A DNA stretch of 64,000 nt. It comes from DATFQI01 sp963831105. GTDB taxonomy: Bacteria; Actinomycetota; Thermoleophilia; Solirubrobacterales; Solirubrobacteraceae. Shown one piece after another: positions 48,591 through 57,741 of this stretch; position 1 is the first letter of the stretch, and the number at the start of each line of letters is the position of its first letter. Both the position numbers and the translations under genes were made by a program. The stretch lies in contig CAWHOS010000010.1 in the NCBI GenBank assembly GCA_963831105.1, positions 186,001-250,000 of the forward strand, given 5' to 3'. The notes under the pieces are model-generated. The model saw nothing but the letters and a program-made list of their open reading frames with translations. It ran no database searches and was not told the origin of the DNA.

Positions 48591-50473
48591 GGCCGCTCGG
48601 CCTCCTGCGGGGCGTCCTGCTCGCGGGTGAACCGCCCGCCGCCGGAGGCCGCTTCGACCGGGCCGAAGCGGGTGCGGTCGATGCGCTTCGCGCGGCCGCT
48701 CAGCACCGCCTCGCGCAGCGCCGCCGGGAACCGGCCCGGGCCCCAGAAGCGCGCGCCGACCAGCCTGGCGAGCTCGCGCCGCTCGGTCGGGCCGTGCTCG
48801 GCCAGCGCCTGCTCGATCTTCTGCACCTCGCGGGAGAACTCGACCTCGGTGATCGGCGCGGACACGGGCATGCCGGGCGAAGAGCCGCCGCGGCCCGGGC
48901 CGAGCCGGTAGCGGCGGGCCTGCTCGCGGCGGTCGGCCGAGGACTCCGCAGCGAGGTCGCGGCTGCGGCGGGACGGATCGGGGCTGGCGGCCACGTCCTC
49001 GTCGGGCCGCTTGTCCTGCTCGGCGTCGGTCGCGGTCAGCGGCTTGGCGATGTCCTCCAGCTCGGCCTTCTCGGCCTTGACGCCGAAGAAGATCTCCGCG
49101 ACGCCGCCGAGCGCCATCACTCCCGCACCGATGAAGAACGCGATCGCGACCTGCGACTCCTCGCCGCTCTCGATCATCTTGCCGAACAGGTACGGGCCGG
49201 TGATGCCGCCGATGGCGGTGCCGATCGCGTAGAAGAACGCGATCGCCAGCGCACGGGTCTCCATCGGGAAGATCTCCGAGACCGTGAGGTAGGCGGCGCT
49301 GGCGCCCGCGGAGGCCAGGAAGAACGTGGCCAGCAGGAACGCCATGAAGCCCCACTTGCCGAGCGAGTCGCCGACGAACAGCAGCGTCAGCACCGCCAGC
49401 ACGAGCGCGGAGCCGATGTAGGTGCCGGCGATCATCGGCTTGCGCCCGACGGTGTCGAACAGGCGCCCGAGCAGCAGCGGGCCCATGAAGTTGGAGACGG
49501 CGAACAGCGCCACGTACAGCGGGACCGTGGCGTCGCCCACGTTGTAGAAGGAGACGAGGAACGTGCCCAGGCCGAACGTGACCGCGTTGTAGATGAAGGC
49601 CTGGCCGACGAACAGCGCCAGGCCGAGGAAGGAGCGCTTCGGGTAGGTCTTGAAGGCCGTCGTGGCGACCTCGCGCAGCGAGATCGAGCGGCGCTGGCGC
49701 ACCGTGATCGACGAGCCGGGCTCGTCGAGCGGCTCGTGCGTCTCCTCGGTGATCTCGCGCTCGATCTCGTCGACGATCCGCTCGGCCTCTTCCTCGCGGC
49801 CGTGGATGAACAGCCAGCGCGGGCTCTCCGGCACGTGCCGGCGGACGAGCAGGATGCCGACGCCGAGGATCGCGCCGAGGCCGAAGGCGAGCCGCCAGCC
49901 CAGGTCGACGGGGAAGACGTCCATCAGCAGCACGTAGGCGCCGAGCGCGCCGAAGGCCGCGCCCAGCCAGTAGGAGCCGTTGATGATCAGGTCCACCCGG
50001 CCGCGCACCCGTGCCGGGATCAGCTCGTCGATGGCGGAGTTGATCGCGGCGTACTCGCCGCCGATGCCGGCTCCGGTGAAGAAGCGGCAGATCATGAACA
50101 GCGCGACGCTCGACGTGAACGCCGTCGCGACGGTGGCCACCAGGTACAGCGCCAGCGTCGCCATGAACAGCTTCTTGCGGCCGAAGCGGTCGGTGAGCTG
50201 GCCGAAGACGAGGGCGCCGAGACAGGCGCCGAGGACATAGATCGCGCCCGCGTTGAGGACCTGCGAGTCGCTGAGGCCGAGCCCGCTCGCCGGGTCGGTG
50301 AGCCGCGCGCCGATCGAGCCGACGATGGTGACCTCGACGCCGTCGAGGATCCAGACGGTTCCGAGGCCGATGATCACTCGCCAGTGCCACTTGGACCAGG
50401 GCAGGCGGTCGAGACGTGCAGGGACCTGCGTCTCGACGGTTCCGAGTTGTGCTGCGCTCATGCGCGCAGCCAT
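48587..50473 (-). CDS. MFS transporter (sugar/phosphate porter) with C-terminal soluble domain
   Basis: 628 residues from ATG 50473. Residues 1-480 are a 12-TM MFS porter: LDGVEVTIVGSIGARL in helix 1, motif A GQLTDRFGRKKLF, FFTGAGIGGEYAAINSAIDE and PESPRWLF, typical of the metabolite/phosphate:H+ symporter branch. After the last helix and an acidic linker comes a roughly 130-residue cytoplasmic tail with ITEVEFSREVQKIEQALAEH and ELARLVGARFWGPGRFPAAL, which looks like a winged-helix-type fold and is not part of normal MFS proteins. Substrate unknown. The ATG at 50461 is an alternative start. Confidence 0.85.
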   Translation of the reverse strand: MAARMSAAQLGTVETQVPARLDRLPWSKWHWRVIIGLGTVWILDGVEVTIVGSIGARLTDPASGLGLSDSQVLNAGAIYVLGACLGALVFGQLTDRFGRKKLFMATLALYLVATVATAFTSSVALFMICRFFTGAGIGGEYAAINSAIDELIPARVRGRVDLIINGSYWLGAAFGALGAYVLLMDVFPVDLGWRLAFGLGAILGVGILLVRRHVPESPRWLFIHGREEEAERIVDEIEREITEETHEPLDEPGSSITVRQRRSISLREVATTAFKTYPKRSFLGLALFVGQAFIYNAVTFGLGTFLVSFYNVGDATVPLYVALFAVSNFMGPLLLGRLFDTVGRKPMIAGTYIGSALVLAVLTLLFVGDSLGKWGFMAFLLATFFLASAGASAAYLTVSEIFPMETRALAIAFFYAIGTAIGGITGPYLFGKMIESGEESQVAIAFFIGAGVMALGGVAEIFFGVKAEKAELEDIAKPLTATDAEQDKRPDEDVAASPDPSRRSRDLAAESSADRREQARRYRLGPGRGGSSPGMPVSAPITEVEFSREVQKIEQALAEHGPTERRELARLVGARFWGPGRFPAALREAVLSGRAKRIDRTRFGPVEAASGGGRFTREQDAPQEAERP

Positions 50474-50492
50474 ACCCGGCAGCGCCACCGCG

Positions 50493-50498
50493 TAGCCT
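50493..50498 (+). promoter_or_regulatory. Putative leaderless -10 box (TAGCCT) of gene at 50506
   Basis: TAGCCT, 7 bases before ATG 50506. The same box and spacing occur before ATG 57130. Confidence 0.5.
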
Positions 50499-50505
50499 CG
50501 GGTAC

Positions 50506-50757
50506 ATGAGAACGTGCAGCGTGCTCGGGCACGCCTACCGCTTCAGCGCCGACGGCACGACGATGCGCTGGAGCTGCGAGCGCTGCGGCGAGGAGGGCGG
50601 CAGGAAGGCGTACGCGACCGCGGCGGAGGCGGAGCGCTACGCGCGCGCCTTCGACCGCCGCGACGCGGACGACGTGGGGAAGCGGCCGCTGCTTTCCCTG
50701 CTGCCGCTCTGGCTCGCCCGCAAGGCGGGCCGCTCAGGGTCTAGCCGACGGCCGTGA
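50506..50757 (+). CDS. Small zinc-ribbon-like protein (DUF1660-like), 83 aa
   Basis: It starts MRTCSVLGHAYRFSADGTTM and continues WSCERCGEEGG; the C-x-x-x-x-H and C-x-x-C pair suggests one bound zinc, as in DUF1660 phage-type proteins. The C-terminus has PLLSLLPLWLARKAGR, a short amphipathic or membrane-touching helix. Function unknown. ATG behind a TAGCCT box. Convergent overlap of 17 bases with the next gene. Confidence 0.7.
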   Translation: MRTCSVLGHAYRFSADGTTMRWSCERCGEEGGRKAYATAAEAERYARAFDRRDADDVGKRPLLSLLPLWLARKAGRSGSSRRP

Positions 50758-51013
50758 CCGGCCCGCAGGCCAGGAGGTCGTCGACGAGCTGCTTGGCCCG
50801 CTCCTCGGACCAGCGGTCGCTGGCGACGAGGCGCTCGGCGAGCCCGTCGATGTCGGCCATCGCCTGGCGGGCCTCGTCGAGGTCCGCGGCGAAGATCAGG
50901 GTGTCGGCGGCCTCGCGGACGCGATCCTGCTCCGCGGGCTGGAGCTTGGTGGGGCCGAGGTCCTCGAGCGTCTTGACGACCCGACCGTACGCCTGTGTGC
51001 GTTCGCTGTTCAT
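50741..51013 (-). CDS. Hypothetical helical protein, 90 aa
   Basis: Mostly charged helices: GRVVKTLEDLGPTKLQPAEQ, DTLIFAADLDEARQAMADID, SEERAKQLVDDLLACG. No known motif. ATG 51013 with AAGGACC about 10 bases upstream. A conserved-looking small actinobacterial protein; function unknown. Confidence 0.65.
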   Translation of the reverse strand: MNSERTQAYGRVVKTLEDLGPTKLQPAEQDRVREAADTLIFAADLDEARQAMADIDGLAERLVASDRWSEERAKQLVDDLLACGPVTAVG

Positions 51014-51150
51014 TTCTGCATCAGGTCCTTAGGTGGGTCATCGTCAGTCTACGAGGCGACTTGACCCCGGCTGGACACAAGGGTCGAACCAGGGTCGGGT
51101 GAGGGTCATTCCCGATTTCCGCGCGGGCCCCTTCCCTCGATGATCAATCC

Positions 51151-52305
51151 ATGACCGACGAACCCCGCACCCCCGAGCCCGACGACACGGCTCAGACCGA
51201 GCCGCTGAGCACCGGCGACCCGCTCGGCGACTCCCCAAAATCCGACGCTCCGCCGCCCTCGTCGCCCGGCGTCCGGCGCCTCACCCGCTCCTCGTCCGAC
51301 AAGCTGATCGGCGGCGTCGCCGGCGGCCTCGGGCGCTACTTCGGCGTCGACCCGATCCTGTTCCGGATCGCGTTCGTCGTCCTCACCTTCGCCGGGGGCG
51401 TCGGCGTCCTCGCCTACATCGGGCTGCTCGCGTTCGTCCCCGCCGACGACGACAGCCGCGCGTTCGGCCAGCGGCGCGACGCGAACCTGATCGGCGCCGT
51501 CCTGCTCGGCATCGTCGTCCTGCTCATCCTCGGTCCTCCGTTCTTCTTCGTCGGACCGGTGCTGATCCCGATCGCGCTGTTGATCGGGATCGGCGTGCTC
51601 CTGTGGCGCGCCGCCGGCGGCAAGCCGCCGAGCGGCGATCCCGGCCGGCTCGTGGCGCGCGCCGTGATCGCGCTGCTGATCGGCATCGCGGCGGTCGGCG
51701 GCTTCGCCGGCGTGTTCGTGCTCGCCGCGCTCGGCGGCGGCACGACGCTGGCGATCCTCGCGATCGTGGCCGGCGTCGCGCTCGTCGTCGCCGGCCTGGC
51801 CGGCGGGGCGCGCTGGCTGATCGTGCCCGCGCTCGTGCTCGTGCTGCCGCTGGCGATCGTCGCGGCGGCCGACGTCCGCGTCGACGGCGGGGTCGGCGAG
51901 CGCCAGTACCACCCGGCGAGCGTGGAGGAGATGCACGCGGGCTACGAGCTCGGGGCCGGCGAGCTGGTCGTCGACCTGCGCGACGTGGACCTGCCCGCGG
52001 GCACGACCCGGATGGAGATCGACATGGGCATCGGCCATGCCGTCGTGCGCGTGCCCGAGGATGCCTGCGTGTCATCGGACGTGCAGATCGGCGCGGGCCA
52101 CGCGCAGGTGCTCGATCGCGTCAGCGACGGGCTCGACGTGGACCTCGCGCAGGCCGCCACGCCGGCGGGCGACGGGCCGCGGCTGGTGCTCGACGGCGAG
52201 CTGGGCATCGGCGCGCTCGAGGTCGTGCGCGGCGACGACCCGCTGCCCTCCAACCGCGACGGCTGGTGGGACGACAACGTGACGGACGGGCCGGCCTGCC
52301 CGTGA
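51151..52305 (+). CDS. PspC-domain membrane protein with LiaF-like tail
   Basis: 384 residues. A Pro-rich N-terminus, then a PspC domain: SSSDKLIGGVAGGLGRYFGV and DPILFRIAFVVLTFAGGVGV. Several further TM segments follow (about 120-250), then an extracytoplasmic beta domain (DLRDVDLPAGTTRMEIDMGI, then GIGHAVVRVPEDACV) like the LiaF/DUF2154 fold that senses envelope stress. It heads a four-gene operon with a small membrane protein, a PspC-kinase and a response regulator, all linked by start-stop overlaps. Confidence 0.85.
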   Translation: MTDEPRTPEPDDTAQTEPLSTGDPLGDSPKSDAPPPSSPGVRRLTRSSSDKLIGGVAGGLGRYFGVDPILFRIAFVVLTFAGGVGVLAYIGLLAFVPADDDSRAFGQRRDANLIGAVLLGIVVLLILGPPFFFVGPVLIPIALLIGIGVLLWRAAGGKPPSGDPGRLVARAVIALLIGIAAVGGFAGVFVLAALGGGTTLAILAIVAGVALVVAGLAGGARWLIVPALVLVLPLAIVAAADVRVDGGVGERQYHPASVEEMHAGYELGAGELVVDLRDVDLPAGTTRMEIDMGIGHAVVRVPEDACVSSDVQIGAGHAQVLDRVSDGLDVDLAQAATPAGDGPRLVLDGELGIGALEVVRGDDPLPSNRDGWWDDNVTDGPACP

Positions 52306-52484
52306 ACGGCCGCCCCGACCGCGTCTCGATCGTCGCCGGGCTCGCCGTGGGCGGGCTCGGCGTCGTGCTGCTGCTGGACCAGACCGGGCTCGTCGAGCTG
52401 CGGTTCGGCTACGCGCTGCCGGCGATCCTGGCGTGCGTCGGGGCGATCCTGCTCGCGGCGGGGCTGGACGGTGGGAGAAGATGA
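52302..52484 (+). CDS. Two-helix membrane protein, 60 aa
   Basis: GTG start overlapping the PspC gene stop (GTGA). Two hydrophobic helices: VSIVAGLAVGGLGVVLLLDQ and YALPAILACVGAILLAAGL; it resembles the LiaF N-terminal TM module. Its stop overlaps the start of the kinase gene (ATGA). Probably an accessory membrane partner of the sensor. Confidence 0.7.
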   Translation: MNGRPDRVSIVAGLAVGGLGVVLLLDQTGLVELRFGYALPAILACVGAILLAAGLDGGRR

Positions 52485-53710
52485 CCGCCGTGACCGCTCA
52501 GCCGCTGCGCCGCGACGTCGAGCACGGCATCGTCGCCGGCGTCTGCTCCGGCGTCGCGAACCGGCTCGGGATCGACCCGATCATCCTGCGCGTCGCGGTC
52601 GCCGCCGCGACGCTCGCCGGCGGCGCGGGGCTGATCGTGTACCTGCTCGCGTGGGGGCTCGTGCCCGAGAAGGCCGGCCGTTCGCCCTCGTGGGCGCGGC
52701 TCGTCGGCCGCCGCGACTCCTGGCTGGTGCTGACCGGGAGCACGTTCCTGCTGCTCAGCCTGCTCCTGCTGCTGCGCGAGTGGGGCCTCTGGTTCTCCGA
52801 CGCGATCGTGTGGCCCGTGCTGCTCGCGGGCGGCGGCGCGGCGCTGATCTGGCGCCAGAGCGCCGTCTCCGCGCCGCCGGCCGAGCCCGCGCCCGAAGCC
52901 CCGGAGCGCACCCGTCCCGACCGCCCGGCCGACCCGCTGCGCGCCCTGCGGCTGCCGACGCCGACGCTCGGGCCGGCCGCGATCGGCGCCACGCTCGTGA
53001 TCGCCGCGGGCCTCGTCTTCCTGTGGCTCAACGACGCGCTCGCGCCGGCGCGCGACGTGATCCTCGCCGTGCTCGTCGTGGTGGTGGCGCTGACGCTGAT
53101 CCTGGCGCCGTGGTGGCTGCGGCTCGTGCGCGGCCTGACCGCCGAGCGGGCGGAGCGGATCCGCTCGCAGGAGCGGTCCGAGCTCGCCGCGCACCTGCAC
53201 GACTCCGTGCTGCAGACCCTCGCGCTGGTGCAGAAGCGCGCCGACGACCCGCGCGCGGTGGCCAACCTGGCGCGCCGCCAGGAGCGCGAGCTGCGCGCCT
53301 GGCTCGACGGCGGGCGGCCGGCGCCGAGCGACTCGCTGGCCACCTCGCTCGAGGCGGCGGCCGCCGAGGTCGAGGAGACGCACGGCGTGCCGATCGACGT
53401 CGTCGCCGTTGGCGACGCGCCGGTCGACGAGCGCGGGGAGGCGCTGGTCGCCGCCGCTCGCGAGGCTCTGGTGAACGCGGCGAAGTTCGCCGGCGGCGCG
53501 CCGGTGCAGCTCTACGCCGAGGTCGGCGAGCAGCGCACGGAGGTCTTCGTGCGCGACCGCGGCCCCGGCTTCGACCCCGACGCCGTGCCGGAGGACCGGC
53601 GCGGGCTGCGCGAGTCGATCGTGGGCCGCATGGACCGCCACGGCGGCCGCGCCGTCGTGCACTCCGTGCCCGGCGCCGGCACCGAGGTCGAGCTGGTGAT
53701 CGAGCGATGA
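52481..53710 (+). CDS. PspC-domain sensor histidine kinase
   Basis: 409 residues. PspC domain at the N-terminus (DVEHGIVAGVCSGVANRLGI), more TM segments (to about 215), then a HisKA_3 dimerisation region with the phospho-accepting His in AAHLHDSVLQTLALV and an HATPase_c end (EALVNAAKFAGGAPV, GPGFDPDAVPEDRRG). A NarL-type kinase that probably senses membrane state through PspC. Partner regulator is the next gene. Confidence 0.9.
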   Translation: MTAVTAQPLRRDVEHGIVAGVCSGVANRLGIDPIILRVAVAAATLAGGAGLIVYLLAWGLVPEKAGRSPSWARLVGRRDSWLVLTGSTFLLLSLLLLLREWGLWFSDAIVWPVLLAGGGAALIWRQSAVSAPPAEPAPEAPERTRPDRPADPLRALRLPTPTLGPAAIGATLVIAAGLVFLWLNDALAPARDVILAVLVVVVALTLILAPWWLRLVRGLTAERAERIRSQERSELAAHLHDSVLQTLALVQKRADDPRAVANLARRQERELRAWLDGGRPAPSDSLATSLEAAAAEVEETHGVPIDVVAVGDAPVDERGEALVAAAREALVNAAKFAGGAPVQLYAEVGEQRTEVFVRDRGPGFDPDAVPEDRRGLRESIVGRMDRHGGRAVVHSVPGAGTEVELVIER

Positions 53711-54350
53711 CCAGCGTCGTCATCGTCGACGACCACCACCTGTTCCGGGCCGGCGTGCGCGCGGAGCTCGACGGCCTGGTCGACGTGCTCGGCGACGCCG
53801 CCACCGTCGAGGAGGCGATCCGCTGCATCGTCGAGATGGAGCCCGACGTCGTCCTGCTCGACGTCCAGATGCCGGGCGGCGGCGGCGTCGAGGTCATCCG
53901 CCAGGTCGCCGTCAAGCGCCCCGCGCAGCGCTTCCTCGCCCTGTCGGTCTCCGACGCCGCCGAGGACGTGATCGCGATCATCCGCGCCGGCGCCCGCGGC
54001 TACGTGACCAAGACGATCTCGGGCACCGAACTGGCCGACGCGGTGCGCCGGGTCGCCGAGGGGGACGCGGTGTTCTCCCCCGGCTCGCCGGCTTCGTGCT
54101 GGACGCCTTCGCGGGGGCGGCGTCCCTGCCGCCCGCGGAGGTCGATCCGGAGCTCGACCAGCTCTCGCCGCGCGAGCGGGAGGTCCTGCGCCACATCGCG
54201 CGGGGCTACCTCTACAAGGAGATCGCCCTGCGCCTCGGGATCTCGGCGAAGACCGTCGAGGCGCACGTCAGCGCGGTGCTGCGCAAGCTCCAGCTCTCCA
54301 ACCGCCACGAGCTCTCTCGCTGGGCGGTGGAGCGGCGTCTGGTCGAATAG
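53707..54350 (+). CDS. NarL/LuxR response regulator (frameshift near 54080)
   Basis: About 214 residues. Receiver domain: VVIVDDHHLFRAGVRAEL, phospho-Asp in DVVLLDVQMPGGGGVE, and the conserved Lys in GYVTKTI. The DNA-binding part is in another phase: LSPREREVLRHIARGYLYKE and SAKTVEAHVSAVLRKLQL. The break is near 54080, in a run of five C; here adding a base rather than removing one gives VFSPRLAGFVLDAF. ATG overlaps the kinase stop (ATGA). Confidence 0.87.
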
Positions 54351-55331
54351 CTATCGCTTCGGGACCTTCACCACCTCGTAGGTGTCCGTCGTCGGCGTGG
54401 TCGAGTTGAACTGACCGTTGACGACGTAGTTGCGGCCGCCCGAGCGGGCGATCGTCGTCGGAACGTCGAAGTCCGCGTCGGTGATCGTGCGGGTGATGGT
54501 CCCGGTCGTGAGGTCGCGGCTGAGCCGGACCACCGAGATCACGCCCACGCCGGGGCCGGCCGCGTCGTCGCGATTCTCCACGACGAAGAGCTTGCGGCCC
54601 TTGCGCATGATGCCGTCGCCGTTGGCCAGCTCGCCGTCGCCGCCGGTCACCGCGATCTCCTTCGTCGCGCCCGTCGCGGCGTCGGCCGTGTACAGCTTGC
54701 CCGTGTTGCTGCTGATCAGGATCAGCGTCTTGCCGCCCTTCGCGGCCTCGATGCCGTTGGCGTTGAACTGATTCGCGACGTACTCGAGGTCCCCCGTGAT
54801 GGGGATCCGCTGCAGCTCCCCGAGCGCGCCCTTCTTGCCGAACGGGATGAAGTACAGCTGCTGGACCTGCGAGTCCGTGAAGTACACGCCCTGGCGCGTG
54901 ACGACGTTGTCGTTGATGAACCCGGCTTCCGCGACGGGGTAGTCGCGGAGCTCCTCGCCCGTGCGGCTGTCATAGACGCGGATGTGCTTCGAGTTGGCGC
55001 CCGAGGCGAACAGGCGGCCGTAGCGGTCCACCTTGAGGCCGGTCGCGCCGCGGTCGTCCGGCGTGCTCGTGGGGTCGGTGTCGCCGGGCACGAGGATCGC
55101 GCCCTTCCCTGTGCGAAGGCTGCCCTTGTAGATGGCGCCCGAGTCACGCGAGCCGACGAAGAACGTGTGCCGCTTGGACGTCGTGATGCCCTCGGGCTGG
55201 AAGCCCGGCTCCGGGATCGTGATGACATCAGGGCGCTTGCCCTTGCTCTTGCCCTTGCCCTGATGCGCGACGGCCGGTACGGCCACCGCGGCGCATAGCA
55301 CCAGCGCCAGGGCGATCAGAATCTTGTTCAT
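54351..55331 (-). CDS. Secreted SMP-30-like beta-propeller protein
   Basis: 326 residues. Signal peptide 1-22 (ALALVLCAAVAVPAVAH), then a Lys/Gly-rich spacer and a beta-propeller with repeated motifs: FQPEGITTSKRHTFFVGSRD, TGLKVDRYGRLFASGANSKH, DNVVTRQGVYFTDSQVQQLY and NGIEAAKGGKTLILISSNTG. This pattern is that of SMP-30/gluconolactonase-like or NHL-type proteins without obvious enzymatic residues. Function unknown; exported. Convergent with the response regulator with no gap. Confidence 0.8.
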   Translation of the reverse strand: MNKILIALALVLCAAVAVPAVAHQGKGKSKGKRPDVITIPEPGFQPEGITTSKRHTFFVGSRDSGAIYKGSLRTGKGAILVPGDTDPTSTPDDRGATGLKVDRYGRLFASGANSKHIRVYDSRTGEELRDYPVAEAGFINDNVVTRQGVYFTDSQVQQLYFIPFGKKGALGELQRIPITGDLEYVANQFNANGIEAAKGGKTLILISSNTGKLYTADAATGATKEIAVTGGDGELANGDGIMRKGRKLFVVENRDDAAGPGVGVISVVRLSRDLTTGTITRTITDADFDVPTTIARSGGRNYVVNGQFNSTTPTTDTYEVVKVPKR

Positions 55332-55900
55332 GCTGCCGGAACCCCCTCAGGTTCGTCTTGTCGACCTACACCAACACATACGCACCCATCGTGGATGCGG
55401 TTTTGCCATTTGTGATGGCGCGCTCAATCTCGTGCCGGGGGAGGGGCCCGAGGATGCCGAGGTGATGGTCGTCGGCGAGGCGCCCGGGCGCTTCGAGGAC
55501 GAGCAGGGGCGTCCGTTCGTCGGCCGCGCCGGGCAGCTGCTCGACGAGGTGCTGGCGGAGGCCGGCCTGGCGCGCGAGCGAGGTGTTCATCACGAACGTC
55601 GTCAAGGCGCGGCCGCCCGGCAACCGCGATCCCACGAAGGCCGAGGTGGAGCACTGGATGCCGGTGCTCGAGCAGCAGCTGGCGCTGATCGCGCCGCGGC
55701 TCGTCGTCCCGCTCGGCCGCCACGCGCTCGCGCACTTCGCGCCGGCGGCGCGGATCGGCGAGGCGCACGGGCGCGCGATCAGCGAGCGCGGGCGCGAGCT
55801 GTTCCCGCTCTACCACCCGGCCGCGGCGCTGCGCTCGACGAAGCTGCGGGCGACCTTGTTCGCCGACGCGCGCGAGCTGCGGGCGCTGCTCGCGCGCTGA
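55330..55900 (+). CDS. Uracil-DNA glycosylase, family-4-like (frameshift near 55581)
   Basis: About 189 residues. Removes uracil from DNA. Motif 1: VPGEGPEDAEVMVVGEAPG, then EDEQGRPFVGRAGQLL; motif near the end: LYHPAAALRSTKLR. After removing one C near 55581 the protein reads LAREEVFITNVVKARPPGNR. In family 4 enzymes this is normally VVKCRPP, and a second Cys follows; both are absent (A and W/M), so the usual [4Fe-4S] cluster is probably missing. The start is unclear: the ATG at 55330 overlaps the ATG of the divergent gene, and a GTG at 55432 is possible. Confidence 0.78.
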
Positions 55901-55962
55901 ACGCGCGCGGGATCGTGGCGCGCCCGCGTTTGCTGCGGGCCCGCGGCGGCTAACCGGAGCCC

Positions 55963-57119
55963 ATGGCGCAGCTGGAGGTCCCACCCGCGGCCACCGAGTC
56001 GCGGCCGAACGGGCGGCCCGAGCCCGCGGGGCAGCGCCCGGTCGTGCACATCGCCGGCGACGACGCGGTGCCGCGCGGGCTGGCGGTCGCCTCCGCGGTC
56101 ACGCTCCGCGCCGTCATCGTGATCGGCGGCATCGTGCTGCTGGCGCTGTTCGCCAAGCGGATGATGGTCGTCGTCATCCCGGTGATCGTGGCGCTGCTGC
56201 TGGCGACGCTGCTCGCACCGCTGGCCCACTGGCTGCACGTTCGCAAGGTGCCGCCGGCGCTCGCCTCCGCGCTCGCCGTCGCCTCGGCCTTCGTCGTCTT
56301 CCTCGGGCCTGTGGGGCCTCGTGATCCCGCCGTTCGTCAGCCAGGTGCCCGACGTGGTCGAGAACGTCCAGCAGGGCGCCGGGCAGGTCGCGGACGCCGC
56401 CGCGCCGCTCGGGGTCAGCGATCGCGAGGTGCAGGACGCGATCCAGAAGGCGCGCGAGCAGCTCAAGGGCGGACAGGCCGCCGGCACGTTGCTGAGCGGG
56501 GCGATGCTCCTCGTGCAGTGGGTGGCCGCCGTGATCCTGATCGTGGTCCTGACCTTCTTCTTCATCAAGGACGGGACGCAGATCCGCGACTGGACCGTCG
56601 ACCTGTTCGCCGAGCCGCGGCGCCCGGTGCTGCGCGACATCTCCGAGCGCGCGTGGAACGCGCTCGCGACCTACGTGCAGGGGGTGTTCCTTGTCGCGAC
56701 GATCGACGCGGTGCTGATCGGCATCGTGCTGCTGATCGTCGGCGTGCCGATCGCGCTTCCCGCTGATCGTGCTCACGTTCCTCGCCGCGTTCTTCCCGAT
56801 CATCGGCTCGGTGCTGGCCGGCGCCGCCGCGGTGCTGGTCGCGCTGGTCAGCGGCGGCGTCGTCGACGCCGCGATCGTGCTCGCCGCGATCATCGGCGTC
56901 CAGCAGCTCGAGGGCAACGTCTTCTACCCGATGGTCGTCGGCAAGCGGCTGCAGCTGCACCCCGTCGCGATCCTGCTCGCGCTGACCGCGGGCGGCGTGC
57001 TCGCCGGCGTCGCGGGCGCGTTCCTGGCGATCCCGGTCGCGGCGGTCACCTCGGCGGTGCTCGACTACATGCGCACGCGCCGCCGCGAACAGGGATCGTC
57101 TCTCATCGCCACGCCCTAG
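55963..57119 (+). CDS. AI-2E family transporter (PerM-like), two frameshifts
   Basis: About 385 residues after repair. It has the family's paired hydrophobic segments (AVIVIGGIVLLALFAKRMMV, PVIVALLLATLLAPLAHWL), a central helical domain (VIPPFVSQVPDVVENVQQGA), the TM stretch AAVILIVVLTFFFIKDG and a C-terminal EGNVFYPMVVGKRLQLHPVA, a strong AI-2E signature. Phase changes near 56308 and 56760 are each fixed by removing one C. Members export small molecules or act as Na+/H+ antiporters; not assignable here. Its TAG is part of the promoter box for the next gene. Confidence 0.88.
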
Positions 57120-57122
57120 CCT
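57117..57122 (+). promoter_or_regulatory. Putative leaderless -10 box (TAGCCT) overlapping a stop codon
   Basis: TAGCCT, whose TAG is the AI-2E stop codon, 7 bases before ATG 57130. Confidence 0.45.
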
Positions 57123-57129
57123 GCCCGGC

Positions 57130-57741
57130 ATGGACGCCGCGATGCGGGAGTACTACGAGCAGCGCGCGCCCGAGTACGACGACTGGTGGCTCGGGACCGG
57201 CGTGTTCGAGGCGCGCGAGCGCCCGGGCTGGCACGAGGACGTCGCCGCCCTGCAGGCGTCGCTGGCGGCGCTGCCGCCGGCGCGCACGCTGGACGTCGCG
57301 TGCGGCACGGGCTTCCTCACCGGCCACCTTCCCGGCGAGCTGACCGGGCTCGACCAGAGCGCGGCGATGCTCGAGGTCGCCGCCGCGCGGGTGCCCGGCG
57401 CGAGCTTCGTGCAAGGCGACGCGCTGGCCCCGCCGTTCGGGCCCGGCGCGTTCGAGCGGGTCCACGCCGGTCACTTCTACGGGCACCTGACGCCGGAGCA
57501 GCGCTCCGCCTTCCTCGACGTCGCCGCGCGGCTCGCCGGGGAGCTGGTGATCACCGACTCCGCTCTGCGACCCGACCGCGGCCCCGAGGCGTGGGACGAG
57601 CGCGTCCTCAACGACGGCTCGCGCCACCGGGTCTACAAGCGCTGGTTCACCGCCGCCGGGCTCGCCGAGGAGCTGGGCGGCGGCGAGACCGTCCACGACG
57701 GCCCCTGGTTCGTCAGCGTACGCCTGAGCCCGCGGTCCTGA
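57130..57741 (+). CDS. Class I SAM-dependent methyltransferase
   Basis: 203 residues. MREYYEQRAPEYDDWWLGTG near the start is typical of small Methyltransf_11/25 proteins; the SAM loop is TLDVACGTGFLTGHLPGELT, then LDQSAAMLEVAAARVPGASF. Methyl acceptor unknown. Convergent overlap of 29 bases with the following oxidase gene. Confidence 0.88.
   Translation: MDAAMREYYEQRAPEYDDWWLGTGVFEARERPGWHEDVAALQASLAALPPARTLDVACGTGFLTGHLPGELTGLDQSAAMLEVAAARVPGASFVQGDALAPPFGPGAFERVHAGHFYGHLTPEQRSAFLDVAARLAGELVITDSALRPDRGPEAWDERVLNDGSRHRVYKRWFTAAGLAEELGGGETVHDGPWFVSVRLSPRS

Noticed and set aside
47300..50509. Very long plus-strand open frame
   Set aside because: A shadow of the exchanger and the antisense of the MFS gene; composition is all Arg/Ala/Gly/Asp with no domain.
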